49,921 nucleotides of DNA from Acidobacteriota bacterium (GTDB lineage Bacteria > Acidobacteriota > UBA4820 > DSQY01), in the NCBI GenBank assembly GCA_021787565.1, contig JAJYLT010000028.1, forward strand, positions 1-49,921, read 5' to 3'. This document shows positions 24,648 through 34,307 of this stretch, piece by piece. The translations under genes and the position numbers were made by a program. The stretch's first letter is position 1. Every line of letters starts with the position of its first letter. The notes under the pieces are model-generated. The model saw only the letters and a program-made list of their open reading frames with translations. It had not been told where the DNA came from and did not search any database.

Positions 24648-26990
24648 ATGTACGAGCGCTTCACGGAACAAGCACGGCGGGCACTCTACTTCGCGCGGTA
24701 CGAGGCCCACCAGGCTAACGCACCGGTGGCTGATACGGAACACCTTCTCGTGGGCCTCGTGGCGGTGGACTCTCCTTTGCTCAAGGAGGTCCTCGGACGG
24801 GGGCGCGTGACCCTTGACGAGCTGCGAGAGGGTATCGCCGCAACCCGCCCGGAGGAGCCCGCCGCCGCGAAGCCGGCCACGCCGGGCTGGTCCCGCGACG
24901 TCCGGCTGATCCTGGAGAAATTCGCGCCCGAGGAGTTCGAACGGATGGCCGGACTGAGGATCGGAGTGGAGCACCTCTTCCTCGGCCTCCTCCACTTGGA
25001 GGATACGCCGGCCTCGCGCCTCCTTCAGGAGCGGGGCATCACGCTGCCATCGGCCCGCGAGCGCCTGCTGGCGGCCTCGCGCCGCCAGGGCCTGGAGCGG
25101 CGGAAGGAGGCCAAGCCGGCCCTCGAGGAGTTCTCCCAGGATTTCACGGCCCTGGCGTCGGAGGGGCTGTTCGACCCCCTCATCGGACGCGAATCGGAGC
25201 TGGAGCGCATCATCCAGATCCTGGCACGCCGCCACAAGAACAACCCCATCCTCCTGGGAGAACCGGGGGTGGGCAAGACCGCACTCGTGGAGGGACTGGC
25301 TCAGCGCATCGTCTCGGGCGATGTCCCGGCCGCCTTGAAGGACAAGCGGATCCTCTCGCTGGACCTCTCCCTCGTGCTCGCCGGGACCAAGTACCGCGGG
25401 CAGTTCGAGGAGCGTCTCAAGGCCATTCTCAAGGAGGCTTACGAGGACCGGACGGTCATCCTCTTCGTGGATGAGATCCACACCCTCGTCGGGGCCGGGA
25501 GCGCCGAAGGGTCCCTGGACGCCGCGAGCATCCTCAAGCCCGCCCTGAGCCGCGGGCAGGTGCAGTGCATCGGCACCTCCACCTTTCGCGATTTCAAGCG
25601 CCACATCGAGAAGGACCGGGGCCTCGTGCGCCGGTTCCAGCCCGTGAAGGTCCTGCCTCCCTCCGAGGAGGAGACGGTCAGGATTCTGGAGGGCACCCGG
25701 CGGCGCTACGAGGAGTACCACCAAGTGCGTTACACGGACGAGGCCATCCGGAGGGCGGTCCTGCTCTCCAACCGGTACATCACGGACCGGTTCCTGCCCG
25801 ACAAGGCCCTCGACGTGATCGACGAGGCGGGCGCCAAGGCCCGCATCCTGGGGCACCGGGCGCCGGAGCCATCGGACGAGCGGCCCGGATCGGAGAGATG
25901 GGTTCCCGAGCGGCGAGGCGGCGCCTTAGCCCGCGAGGAGGAGGTCCCGACCCCGCCCGAGGTGGGACGGGAGCTCGTGGAGGAGGTGGTGGCCCTCTGG
26001 ACGGGGATCCCCGTTACCGCCATTCGCGAGGACGAGCGGGACAAGCTCATGCGCATCGAGCAGATTCTGCACCGGCGCATCATCGGACAAGACAAGGCCA
26101 TCTCGGCCCTGGCGCGCGCCATCCGGCGCTCCCGCGCGGGGATCCGCAACCCCGGACGTCCCATCGGCTCCTTCATCTTCCTGGGCCCCACGGGGGTCGG
26201 CAAGACGGAGGCGGCCAAGACCCTCTCGGAGTTCCTCTTCGGCGACGAGCGCGCCCTGATCCGCATGGACATGAGCGAGTACGCCGAAAGGCACTCCGTA
26301 TCCAAGATGATCGGCTCGCCGCCCGGCTACGTGGGATACGAGGAGGGTGGGCAGCTCGTGGAGCGGGTCAAGCGCCGGCCCTACGCCGTCATCCTCCTGG
26401 ACGAGATCGAAAAGGCCCACCCCGACGTCCTGAACGTCCTGCTGCAGATCCTGGAGGACGGCATCCTGACGGACAGCTACGGCGACACGGTGGATTTCAA
26501 GAACACGATCCTCATCCTCACGAGCAACCTGGGCTCCAAGTTCATCCTGGACAGGGGCGTGCCCGGGTTCGAGGGAGCGGCGCGGAGCGCTTCGGTGCAG
26601 AAGGACGAGGTCCATCGGCACCTGCGGCGGACCCTCCAGCCCGAATTCCTGAACCGCATCGACGAGATCATCATCTTCGATCCCCTTTCGAGAGAGGACC
26701 TACTGGCCATCGCCGTCCGCATGATCGAGGACCTGAACCGCGTCATGCGGGACCGGGGCATCGACCTGGCCGCGGAAGGGGGAGTCCCCGATTTTCTCGT
26801 GGACACCTGCTGCACCGATCCCACCTACGGTGCCCGCCCCCTTAGACGGGGAGTCCAAGCCTACATTGAGGATCCGCTCGCGGAGTGGCTCCTGCTCAAT
26901 GACGTGCGAGAGAACACTCGAATCAACCTGGAAGTGCAAGGGGATCGGATCGCGCTGGCCAGCGTGGAGCCAGTGCCCGTATCCGGATAG
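24648..26990 (+). CDS. clpC: ATP-dependent Clp protease ATP-binding subunit, ClpA/ClpC type
   Basis: A 780-residue Hsp100 unfoldase with two AAA+ modules. The N-domain (1-145) has the double Clp repeat (FTEQARRALYFARYEA, GVEHLFLGLLHLED). AAA1 has GEPGVGKT and Walker B ILFVDEIHTLVGAG; AAA2 has GPTGVGKT, ILLDEIEKAHPDV and sensor LTSNLGS. The linker between the modules is short, so there is no ClpB-type M domain. A GF pair (GVPGFEG) in AAA2 may be the ClpP-docking loop, but its match to the usual loop is imperfect. No clpP is in the window. The gene has its own promoter and is 7 bp before bamA, which ties cytosolic proteolysis to the envelope run. Confidence 0.9.
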   Translation: MYERFTEQARRALYFARYEAHQANAPVADTEHLLVGLVAVDSPLLKEVLGRGRVTLDELREGIAATRPEEPAAAKPATPGWSRDVRLILEKFAPEEFERMAGLRIGVEHLFLGLLHLEDTPASRLLQERGITLPSARERLLAASRRQGLERRKEAKPALEEFSQDFTALASEGLFDPLIGRESELERIIQILARRHKNNPILLGEPGVGKTALVEGLAQRIVSGDVPAALKDKRILSLDLSLVLAGTKYRGQFEERLKAILKEAYEDRTVILFVDEIHTLVGAGSAEGSLDAASILKPALSRGQVQCIGTSTFRDFKRHIEKDRGLVRRFQPVKVLPPSEEETVRILEGTRRRYEEYHQVRYTDEAIRRAVLLSNRYITDRFLPDKALDVIDEAGAKARILGHRAPEPSDERPGSERWVPERRGGALAREEEVPTPPEVGRELVEEVVALWTGIPVTAIREDERDKLMRIEQILHRRIIGQDKAISALARAIRRSRAGIRNPGRPIGSFIFLGPTGVGKTEAAKTLSEFLFGDERALIRMDMSEYAERHSVSKMIGSPPGYVGYEEGGQLVERVKRRPYAVILLDEIEKAHPDVLNVLLQILEDGILTDSYGDTVDFKNTILILTSNLGSKFILDRGVPGFEGAARSASVQKDEVHRHLRRTLQPEFLNRIDEIIIFDPLSREDLLAIAVRMIEDLNRVMRDRGIDLAAEGGVPDFLVDTCCTDPTYGARPLRRGVQAYIEDPLAEWLLLNDVRENTRINLEVQGDRIALASVEPVPVSG

Positions 26991-26997
26991 GTGGAGC

Positions 26998-29397
26998 ATG
27001 GCCCGAAGACTGTTGCCGATCCTGACCGTCCTTCTCCTCACCACGGTGGCACTCGCCGCCCAGAACCCACCGCCCGCCGGAGATCGGAGCGAGAAGAAAC
27101 CGGCGCCCCAGGCGGAGCAACCCGCCAAGACGGCCCAGGGCCAGCAGTCCAAACAGCCCAAAATCGAGAAGATCGTGCTCGAGGGGAACGACCGGCTCAC
27201 CCAGGACGCCTTCCTGGCGCTCACGAGCCTGCGGCCGGGAGACGTCTACGATGAAGCCCGCCTGCGGCTGGAGTTCATGAAGATCTGGAACTCCGGGCTC
27301 TTCGAGGACCTCTCGATCGACGAGGAGAATGGCAAGACGGGGAAGATCATCATCTTCCACATCAAGGAGCGGCCCATCGTGGCCTCCGTGGAGTTCACGG
27401 GCTCGAAGTCCCTTACCTCCAGCACCATCCTTGACAAGCTCAAAGAGAACAACGCCGAAATCAAGACCGGCACCGTCCTGGACTACACGAAGGTGATGCA
27501 CACCGAGGCCGCCCTCCGGTTCATGGCGGCCGAGAAGGGGTTCCCGGAGGCCGACGTCACCTCCAAGGTCCAGACCATGGGCCGGTCCGAGGTGGCCCTC
27601 ACCTTCAACATCAAGGAAGGCCCCAAGGCGCGCATCGAGAAGGTGAGGTTTCTGGGGGTTCATGCCTTCTCCCAGCGCAAGCTGCGCTGGACGCTGAAGA
27701 AGACTCGCGAGCACTGGTTTCTCTCCTGGGCCACCCGGCACGACATCTACTCGGAGGACCGCTACTACGAGGACATCAAGGCCCTGAGGAACCTGTATGA
27801 GTCGGAGGGGTACCTGGACGTGGACGTCGGAGACCCCATCGTGGACAAGAGCTTTAACAAGAGCCACACCAAGGAGTGGCTGAAGCTGACGATCCCTATC
27901 ACAGAAGGCATCGCCTACAAACTCGGGAAGGTCTCGTTCGAGGGGAACACGGTCTTTCCAAGCGCCGACCTCAAGAAGCTCGTCTTCCTCAAGGAGGGCA
28001 AGCCGCTGGACAAGGTCGGCCTCGGATACGTCATCAAGGCCATCGAGGCCAAGTACGGCGAGAAGGGCTACATCTACGCCACGGCCACCCCCATCTTTGA
28101 CAAGCACGCCAAGACCAAGACGGCGGACATCACCATCTCGATCACGGAGGACCAGATCTACTACGTCAACCGCATCGAGTTCCGCGGAAACATTTCCACC
28201 AGGGACTACGTCCTGAGGCGCGAGATGCTCATTTACGAGCAGGAGGCCTTCAATTACGTCCGCTACCAGCGGGGCCTCTACCGCCTCAAGGCGACGGGGC
28301 TCTTCACCATCAAGGACGATCCCACCATCACGAAGGTGCCCAATACCAACACGGTGGACGTGCTGGTGAAGGGGACCGAGGCAAGCAAGAACGAGCTCCT
28401 CTTCGGCGGCGGCTACGGCGGGATCAACGGCTTCTTCGTCTCGGGGTCCTTCAGGACCTACAACTTCCTGGGCATGGGCACGACCTTCTCCCTCAACGCA
28501 GACGTGGGGAAGGTGCAGAAGCTCTATTCGATCAACTATTCGGACCCGTGGTTCTTCGGCAAGAGGATAGGAGCCTCCTTCTCCATCTATAACTCCGACC
28601 TGACTTACCTCCAATTCGACCAACTGACCAGGGGAGCCTCCTTCGCCGTTTCCTTCCCCATCACCGACTTCTCCTCGTGGTCCGTGGGTTACCGGTGGGA
28701 GCGCTCCCGCGCTAACAATTTCACCACGACCTTCTCGACCCTCTATACGGATTACCTCAATAACTCCACCACCTCGGCGGTGTTTGGCGGAATCAGCTAT
28801 AACTCGGTCAACAACCCGTTCCGGCCCATGCGCGGCATGCAGCTGTCTTTCAACACGAACGTGGCCGGCAATTGGCTCGGAGGACAGAACCAGTTCATCA
28901 AGTCCAACTTCGACGGCGACATCTACATCCCCACCTTCCGGAAACAGAACGCCGCTTTCCGTCTAAGTATCGGCTACATCACAGCCTACGGTGGCCAGCA
29001 GATTCCGCTTTGGGAACGGTACTTCCTGGGCGGCCAGGACACACTTCGGGGCTTCGGCATTCGCTCCGTTTATCCCCTCACGAAGGACGGGCGCTACTTC
29101 CTGGACCCCACGACCCAGACCATCGAGGGCGGCAACCGCTTCATCCTGACCAACTGGGAGTACGTCTTTCACGTCATCGAGCAGGTGGACGTGGCCCTCT
29201 TCATGGACGCCGGCAACACCTACCACGAGCGCCAGAAAATGGAGTTGAGCAACTACCGCGCCGACGCCGGCGCGGAGCTGCGCTTCTTCATCCCCCAGTT
29301 CAACGTGCCGCTGAGACTCATTTACGCCTACAACCTCAAGAAGCGCCCCAACGACGACTTCAGCAATTTCCAGCTCTCCATAGGACTGACGTTCTGA
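26998..29397 (+). CDS. bamA: Outer membrane protein assembly factor BamA
   Basis: 799 residues. A signal peptide (about 1-20, ending LAA) and a Pro/Gln-rich linker are followed by five POTRA domains beginning near IEKIVLEGNDRLT, VASVEFTGSKSLT, IEKVRFLGVHAFS, LGKVSFEGNTVFP and VNRIEFRGNISTR. The C-terminal third is the 16-stranded barrel with DTLRGFGIRSV (the VRGF-type loop motif) and a terminal LSIGLTF ending in Phe, the outer-membrane signature. It inserts barrel proteins into the outer membrane. ATG at 26998 is 8 nt after the clpC stop with GGAG just before it. The downstream Skp-like and lpx order is the classic one. Confidence 0.95.
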   Translation: MARRLLPILTVLLLTTVALAAQNPPPAGDRSEKKPAPQAEQPAKTAQGQQSKQPKIEKIVLEGNDRLTQDAFLALTSLRPGDVYDEARLRLEFMKIWNSGLFEDLSIDEENGKTGKIIIFHIKERPIVASVEFTGSKSLTSSTILDKLKENNAEIKTGTVLDYTKVMHTEAALRFMAAEKGFPEADVTSKVQTMGRSEVALTFNIKEGPKARIEKVRFLGVHAFSQRKLRWTLKKTREHWFLSWATRHDIYSEDRYYEDIKALRNLYESEGYLDVDVGDPIVDKSFNKSHTKEWLKLTIPITEGIAYKLGKVSFEGNTVFPSADLKKLVFLKEGKPLDKVGLGYVIKAIEAKYGEKGYIYATATPIFDKHAKTKTADITISITEDQIYYVNRIEFRGNISTRDYVLRREMLIYEQEAFNYVRYQRGLYRLKATGLFTIKDDPTITKVPNTNTVDVLVKGTEASKNELLFGGGYGGINGFFVSGSFRTYNFLGMGTTFSLNADVGKVQKLYSINYSDPWFFGKRIGASFSIYNSDLTYLQFDQLTRGASFAVSFPITDFSSWSVGYRWERSRANNFTTTFSTLYTDYLNNSTTSAVFGGISYNSVNNPFRPMRGMQLSFNTNVAGNWLGGQNQFIKSNFDGDIYIPTFRKQNAAFRLSIGYITAYGGQQIPLWERYFLGGQDTLRGFGIRSVYPLTKDGRYFLDPTTQTIEGGNRFILTNWEYVFHVIEQVDVALFMDAGNTYHERQKMELSNYRADAGAELRFFIPQFNVPLRLIYAYNLKKRPNDDFSNFQLSIGLTF

Positions 29398-29422
29398 TAG
29401 GGACCTCAAGGAGGAACGAACC

Positions 29423-29944
29423 ATGCGGAAACTGACAGCCGCCCTCGCGGCCACTCTCACCCTCGCATCCCTCGGCGTGTTTGCCCAGACCCAGCTCAAA
29501 ATCGCCGTGGTGGACACCATGCGCGTGGCCAACGAGTGCAAGGAGGGGAAGAGCATTCAGGCCGCTCTGAAGGCCTTCCACGATCAGAAACAGGCCCAGA
29601 TCACGACCAAGGAGACCGAACTGAAGGCCCTGGAGCAGCAGGTCAAGGACCCGAAGATCAGCGAGGACAAGAAGGACGACCTCAGGGCCAAGTTCAATTC
29701 CAAGATGTACGAATACCAGGCCTACGCCAAGGCGGCGCAGGACGAGATGGAGGCCCGCAGCCAGAAAATGCAGGCCGAGTTCCAGCAGAAGCTTGCTGGA
29801 GTGATCACTCAGTACGCCCAGTCCAAGGGGCTCTCGGTGGTGTTCGAGAAGGGCATCTGCCTCTACAACGCGGATACCCTGGACGCCACCTCGGACGTCA
29901 TCGCGGCCATGAACCAGGCCTACCCGGGCACGAGCGAAAAATAG
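29423..29944 (+). CDS. skp: OmpH/Skp-family periplasmic chaperone
   Basis: 173 residues. The signal peptide ends near GVFAQ (about residue 22), and the start of the mature part, LKIAVVDTMRVANEC, is the family hallmark. A long helical coiled-coil follows (about 55-125, rich in K, Q, E and A). The chaperone carries unfolded outer membrane proteins to BamA, which is the gene before it. RBS is GGAGG. It is 2 nt upstream of lpxD. Confidence 0.9.
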   Translation: MRKLTAALAATLTLASLGVFAQTQLKIAVVDTMRVANECKEGKSIQAALKAFHDQKQAQITTKETELKALEQQVKDPKISEDKKDDLRAKFNSKMYEYQAYAKAAQDEMEARSQKMQAEFQQKLAGVITQYAQSKGLSVVFEKGICLYNADTLDATSDVIAAMNQAYPGTSEK

Positions 29945-29946
29945 GA

Positions 29947-30975
29947 ATGAAGATCTCGGTCATCGCCGGACAGGTCGGAGCCCGGGTGGTGGGCGATCCC
30001 GAAATGGAACTCTTCGGCATCGCGCCCTTGGATTCCGCCACCGGCCGTGACCTCGCTTTCCTGGCCAATCCGAAGTACCGGGAGGCGGCCCGCATCAGCG
30101 GAGCCGGAGCCATCCTCGTGTCCGAGGGCGAGAGCCTGCCCGGAAGGACTCTCCTCGTCTGCAAGGACCCGTACGTCGCCTTCGCCAGGGCCATCGGACT
30201 CTTCCACAAGCCCCGCGAGTTCAAGCCAGGCGTCCACCCCACCGCCATTCTCGGGGAGCGGTGCGAAGTAGCCCCCGACGCCCACGTTGGCCCCTACGCG
30301 GTCCTCGGCGATGCAACCAGAGTGGGCGCGGGAAGCGTCATCGAGGCGGGTTGCGTGCTGGGGCGCGGCTGCGAGATCGGAGAGCACTGCCGGCTCTTTC
30401 CGCGGGTGGTCCTGTACGAAGGCACGATTCTCGGCAATCGGGTAATCCTCCATGCCGGCGTGGTCATCGGCTCGGATGGGTTTGGCTACGCTCAGGAAGC
30501 GGGAAGGCACGTCAAGATTCCGCAGATCGGCCGGGCGGTGGTGGAGAGCGACGTGGAGATCGGCGCCAATACCACCGTGGACCGCGGAGCCATCGAGGAG
30601 ACCCGCATCGGCGAGGGCACGAAGGTGGACAATCTGGTCCAGGTGGCCCACAACGTCCGCATCGGTCCCCGATGCCTGCTCGTGGCCCAGGTGGGCATCA
30701 GCGGGAGTACGGTCCTCGGAGAGGACGTCATCTTCGCCGGCCAGTCGGGCGCCGTCGGCCACATCCGGATCGGCGACAGGGCGAGGGTGGGGGCCAAGTC
30801 GGCCGTCACCAAGGACGTCCCCGACGGGGGTTTCGTCACGGGCCACCCGGCGCAGGAGCACCGCCTCTGGCTCAGGGAACGGGCCCTCACCGGACGCCTG
30901 GAGGAGTTGTTCCGCCGACTCAAGCGCCTTGAGGAATCACTCGCCGGGTCCCCCTCCAAGGAGAGTCCGCAATGA
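29947..30975 (+). CDS. lpxD: UDP-3-O-(3-hydroxyacyl)glucosamine N-acyltransferase LpxD
   Basis: A 342-residue left-handed beta-helix enzyme, the third step of lipid A synthesis. The N-terminal uridine-binding domain (to about residue 100) is followed by hexapeptide repeats ([32 protein letters not shown]) and a C-terminal helix. The catalytic His is in VAHNV and other contacts are in [15 protein letters not shown] at 29947 is chosen over longer upstream frames because it gives the family start [17 protein letters not shown]. The stop overlaps the fabZ start. Confidence 0.95.
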   Translation: MKISVIAGQVGARVVGDPEMELFGIAPLDSATGRDLAFLANPKYREAARISGAGAILVSEGESLPGRTLLVCKDPYVAFARAIGLFHKPREFKPGVHPTAILGERCEVAPDAHVGPYAVLGDATRVGAGSVIEAGCVLGRGCEIGEHCRLFPRVVLYEGTILGNRVILHAGVVIGSDGFGYAQEAGRHVKIPQIGRAVVESDVEIGANTTVDRGAIEETRIGEGTKVDNLVQVAHNVRIGPRCLLVAQVGISGSTVLGEDVIFAGQSGAVGHIRIGDRARVGAKSAVTKDVPDGGFVTGHPAQEHRLWLRERALTGRLEELFRRLKRLEESLAGSPSKESPQ

Positions 30976-31403
30976 TGGACGTGACGGAAATCCAGCAGAT
31001 CCTGCCGCACCGGTACCCCTTTCTCCTCGTGGACCGGATTTTGGAAGTGGAGCCTGGCAAACGGATCGTGGGCCTCAAGAACGTCACCGTCAACGAGGAG
31101 TTCTTTCAGGGACACTTTCCGGGGAAGCCCGTGATGCCGGGAGTCCTCATCATCGAGGCCATGGCCCAGGTGGGGGGGGTACTGCTCCTGAGGGAGGTCC
31201 CGGACCGGGATCAGAAGCTGGTGTACTTCATGGGCATCGACGAGGCGCGTTTTCGCAAGCCCGTGGTTCCGGGCGATCAGATCCGCTTCGAGCTGGAGGT
31301 CCTCAAGCGCAAGGCCACCACCTGCAAGCTGCAGGGCAAGGCCTTCGTGGACGGGACCCTCGTGGCCGAGGCCGTCATTCTGTCGGCCATGGTGAACCGC
31401 TGA
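30972..31403 (+). CDS. fabZ: 3-hydroxyacyl-ACP dehydratase FabZ
   Basis: A 143-residue hot-dog dehydratase of fatty acid elongation. The family motif [13 protein letters not shown] is near residues 11-23, and the catalytic His and Glu are in [22 protein letters not shown]. Length is standard. ATG at 30972 overlaps the lpxD stop, linking fatty acid and lipid A supply. Placed between lpxD and lpxA as in many Gram-negatives. Confidence 0.95.
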   Translation: MMDVTEIQQILPHRYPFLLVDRILEVEPGKRIVGLKNVTVNEEFFQGHFPGKPVMPGVLIIEAMAQVGGVLLLREVPDRDQKLVYFMGIDEARFRKPVVPGDQIRFELEVLKRKATTCKLQGKAFVDGTLVAEAVILSAMVNR

Positions 31404-31500
31404 GGCTGGAAGCGGGAGTGGGGGCAAAGACCTGGCCCGAAGGCCCGGCGGCATCCCGGACGACCACGAGGCGCAATCACCTTCAGAACAGTGACGAGGC

Positions 31501-32289
31501 ATGAGAATGACGACTATCCATCCTTCCGCCGTTGTGGACCCCGACGCTAAGATCGGTGCCGACTGCACGGTTGGTCCCTTCACCTACATCGGGCCCGAGG
31601 TAGTGCTGGGAGCCCGCAACAGCATCGGCCCCAACTGCGTCTTGCACGGCCGCGTGACGCTCGGCGATGACAACCATCTCGTCTCCCACGTGGCCGTCGG
31701 CGGCCCTCCTCAGGACCTCAAGTACAAGGGCGAGCCCACCGAGGTGGTCATCGGCTCACGCAACACCATCCGTGAATTCGTGACGATCAACCGGGGAACG
31801 CCTGGGGGCGGCGGGGTCGCGCGCTTGGGTAACGACATCCTGATGATGGCCTACAGCCACGTGGCCCACGACTGCGCCGTGGGGGACTTCGTGATCTTCG
31901 CCAACGCGGGCACTCTGGCCGGCCACGTGCACGTCGGTCAGCACGCCACCGTAGGGGCCCTCTCCGCGATCCACCAGTTCTGCGTGGTGGGGGATTACGC
32001 CTTCATCGGAGGCGGCTCCATCATCACCCGCGACGTGCTCCCTTACATCAAGACCGTCGGGGCGCGCGGCGAGGGAAAGACATTCGGAATCAATACCATC
32101 GGCCTCCAGAGGAAGGGATTCAGCCCGGAGGCCATCGAAGCGCTCAAGTCGGCCTACCGCATTCTCTTCCAGTCCAAGATGTTGTTCTCGGAGGCGGTGG
32201 GCGTGGCCGATGAGAAGCTCGGGCACGTCCCCGAGGTGGCCTACCTGCTCCGGTTCATCCGAGAATCCAAGCGCGGCATACAGAGGTAG
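31501..32289 (+). CDS. lpxA: Acyl-ACP--UDP-N-acetylglucosamine O-acyltransferase LpxA
   Basis: A 262-residue hexapeptide left-handed beta-helix acyltransferase, the first step of lipid A synthesis. The catalytic His is His123 in SHVAHDCAVGD (equivalent to E. coli His125). Hexapeptide turns and GGGSIITRDVLPYIKTVG are typical, and the C-terminal helical part begins at GINTIGLQRKGFSPE. ATG at 31501 has GAGG upstream, and a second in-frame ATG at 31507 is close by. A 97-bp gap separates it from fabZ, with no clear promoter in it. The following gene is a GnnA-like dehydrogenase, so the acceptor may be a 3-amino sugar. Confidence 0.95.
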   Translation: MRMTTIHPSAVVDPDAKIGADCTVGPFTYIGPEVVLGARNSIGPNCVLHGRVTLGDDNHLVSHVAVGGPPQDLKYKGEPTEVVIGSRNTIREFVTINRGTPGGGGVARLGNDILMMAYSHVAHDCAVGDFVIFANAGTLAGHVHVGQHATVGALSAIHQFCVVGDYAFIGGGSIITRDVLPYIKTVGARGEGKTFGINTIGLQRKGFSPEAIEALKSAYRILFQSKMLFSEAVGVADEKLGHVPEVAYLLRFIRESKRGIQR

Positions 32290-32307
32290 AGCCGGGGAGG
32301 GGCGAGC

Positions 32308-33240
32308 ATGAACACAGACAGGTCTCTCCGTCTGGCCGTGGTGGGAGTGGGCTCCCTAGGTCAGCATCACGCCAGGATCCTCTCGGACATGGACGGCGCG
32401 GAGCTGGTTGGCGTCGTAGACGCCAACGGGGCTAGGGCGGCGGAGATCGCCCACAAATTCGGCACGAAGGCCTTCACCCGGCCCGAGGAGTTGCCGCCGG
32501 TGGACGGCGTGGTCGTGGCGGCTCCGACGAGCCTTCACAGGGCCCTGGCCGTGTCCTTCCTGGAACGGGGCGTGGGGGTGCTCTGCGAAAAACCCATGGC
32601 CACGACCCTTGAGGAGTGCGACGAGATCCTCGCCGCCAGGGATCGCGGCGACGCGCCTCTTCTCGTGGGACACATCGAACACTTCAATCCTGGCGTAGCG
32701 GCGCTAGCCCGGAACGTGGAGGCGCCGGGATTCCTGGAAGTGCACCGCTTGGGCGTCTTTTCGGGCCGCTCCCTGGACGTGGACGTCATTCTCGACCTCA
32801 TGATCCACGACATCGAGATCGCCCAGAGCCTGGTGAGGCGCCCCATCCGGTCGGTGGAGGCCGTAGGGGTCCGGGTGCTCACCCCTTTCGTTGATCTGGC
32901 CAACGCCCGCCTGACCTTCGAGGGAGGATGCGTGGCCAACCTCACCGCCAGCCGCATCTCCAGGGACAAGGTCCGAAAGTTGAGGGTCTTCCAACACCAG
33001 GCCTATTTGAGCGTGGACTATTCCGAACAGGCCGTCGAGTTCTACCGCCTGGAAGAGCGCGACGGCCAGAGGGCCATCGTCCAGGTGCCGGTGGCCGTGG
33101 ACAAGCGCGAGCCCCTCCGCTGCGAGCTGGAGCATTTTCTTCCGGTCCTTCGCCGCGAGACCGATCCCCTCGTGGGCGGCGAGGCCGCCCGGGAGGCGGT
33201 CTGGGTGGCTCGCTCCATTCTGGCGTGCATGTCTAGGTGA
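32308..33240 (+). CDS. Gfo/Idh/MocA-family oxidoreductase, possible GnnA (UDP-GlcNAc 3-dehydrogenase)
   Basis: A 310-residue NAD(P)-dependent dehydrogenase. The Rossmann start is LAVVGVGSLGQHHARIL (about residues 9-25), followed by the family motif CEKPMATTLEE with catalytic Lys and VGHIEHFNPGV. The catalytic region continues with DLMIHDIEIA. In Acidithiobacillus and Leptospira the gnnA gene sits next to lpxA and makes the 3-keto precursor of GlcN3N lipid A. Here the position fits, but the partner transaminase GnnB is not in the window. GnnA is thus plausible but unproven. Confidence 0.75.
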   Translation: MNTDRSLRLAVVGVGSLGQHHARILSDMDGAELVGVVDANGARAAEIAHKFGTKAFTRPEELPPVDGVVVAAPTSLHRALAVSFLERGVGVLCEKPMATTLEECDEILAARDRGDAPLLVGHIEHFNPGVAALARNVEAPGFLEVHRLGVFSGRSLDVDVILDLMIHDIEIAQSLVRRPIRSVEAVGVRVLTPFVDLANARLTFEGGCVANLTASRISRDKVRKLRVFQHQAYLSVDYSEQAVEFYRLEERDGQRAIVQVPVAVDKREPLRCELEHFLPVLRRETDPLVGGEAAREAVWVARSILACMSR

Positions 33241-34307
33241 CGGCGCACCTCGTGTCCTCCTTCTTTTCGGATCTTTCGCCGGCCCAGACCCCCGGCTACG
33301 CCTGGAGCGTGAGCACCCCGGCCGGCCGCCTGGCGGGGGGCTTCGGCGGCTTCAGGATCATGGAACCGATGCGGGCGCCGGTGGAGGAATCCACCCTTTT
33401 CGACCTGGCCTCCCTGACCAAGCCGCTCGCCACGGCGCTCATCGCGCTGCGCGCCTTCGACGCGGGTCAGATGGACCTGGAGGCCCCCGTCGCCGTGGCG
33501 GGTCCCCCGCCCTTCACCCTGCTGGATCTCCTGAGGCACGAGGCCGGGTTCCCCGATTGGCTCCCCCTTTACGGATGCGTTTCCTCCCCAGCCGCGCTCA
33601 AGACATGGCTGCTGCGGGATTGTCCCAGGGGGGAACGGGCGGGATTCCGAGCGGTCTATAGCTGCGCCGGCTACGTCCTCCTGGGAATGCTGCTGGAGGA
33701 GGGCCTGGGGGCTCCGATGGGCCAACTGTTCGAGCGCTACGTCTCGATCCCCCTCGGCCTGCCCTCGCGGGAGGCCTGCTTCTCTCCGCCGGAAGGCTGG
33801 CGCGATCGGTGCGCGGCGGAGGAGCTGGATGGGGGATACGAAGCCCGGATGGCGCGCCCCCTCGGCGCCACTCCGCCTCCCTTTCGCTCCGGCATGGCCT
33901 GGGGCGAAGTCCACGACGGGAACGCCCGATTTCTGGGCGGAGCGGCGGGCAACGCCGGCCTCTTTGGCACCCTCGCGGCGGTGGAGAGGCTGTGCCGCGC
34001 CTTCAGCCCCCAGGACCGATTCCTCTCGCCCGAAGCCCTGCGCCTGGCCTGGGAAAGCCCCCGCGCCGAGGGCCGGCACAGGACGGCCGGTTGGAAGGCG
34101 GTGGGCTCCGAGGGCTGGTGGGCCAACGCCCTCCTGCCCGAAGGGGGGATCGGACACGAAGGCTTCACCGGGACGGGCGCATGGATGGAACCTGGGGCCT
34201 TCAGAACTTATATCTTACTTACCAACCGGATCCATCCCCGGCACCCGGGGACGGACTTCGGACAGGTGCGGGCCGCCTTCCTGGAGGCGGCCAAGGAGCT
34301 CCAGTGA
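33237..34307 (+). CDS. Serine hydrolase, beta-lactamase/penicillin-binding (S12) fold
   Basis: 356 residues with the class C beta-lactamase/esterase fold. The SxxK motif is in FDLASLTKPLATAL, and the YxN equivalent is YSCAGYVLLG, where Tyr is kept but the third position is Cys rather than Asn. The third motif (H/KTG) may be GHEGFTGTG. It has no signal peptide. The GTG start overlaps the previous stop (GTGA) and its stop overlaps the TonB-like gene start. Candidate activities are esterase, amidase or DD-peptidase; not assignable. Confidence 0.8.
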   Translation: MTAHLVSSFFSDLSPAQTPGYAWSVSTPAGRLAGGFGGFRIMEPMRAPVEESTLFDLASLTKPLATALIALRAFDAGQMDLEAPVAVAGPPPFTLLDLLRHEAGFPDWLPLYGCVSSPAALKTWLLRDCPRGERAGFRAVYSCAGYVLLGMLLEEGLGAPMGQLFERYVSIPLGLPSREACFSPPEGWRDRCAAEELDGGYEARMARPLGATPPPFRSGMAWGEVHDGNARFLGGAAGNAGLFGTLAAVERLCRAFSPQDRFLSPEALRLAWESPRAEGRHRTAGWKAVGSEGWWANALLPEGGIGHEGFTGTGAWMEPGAFRTYILLTNRIHPRHPGTDFGQVRAAFLEAAKELQ

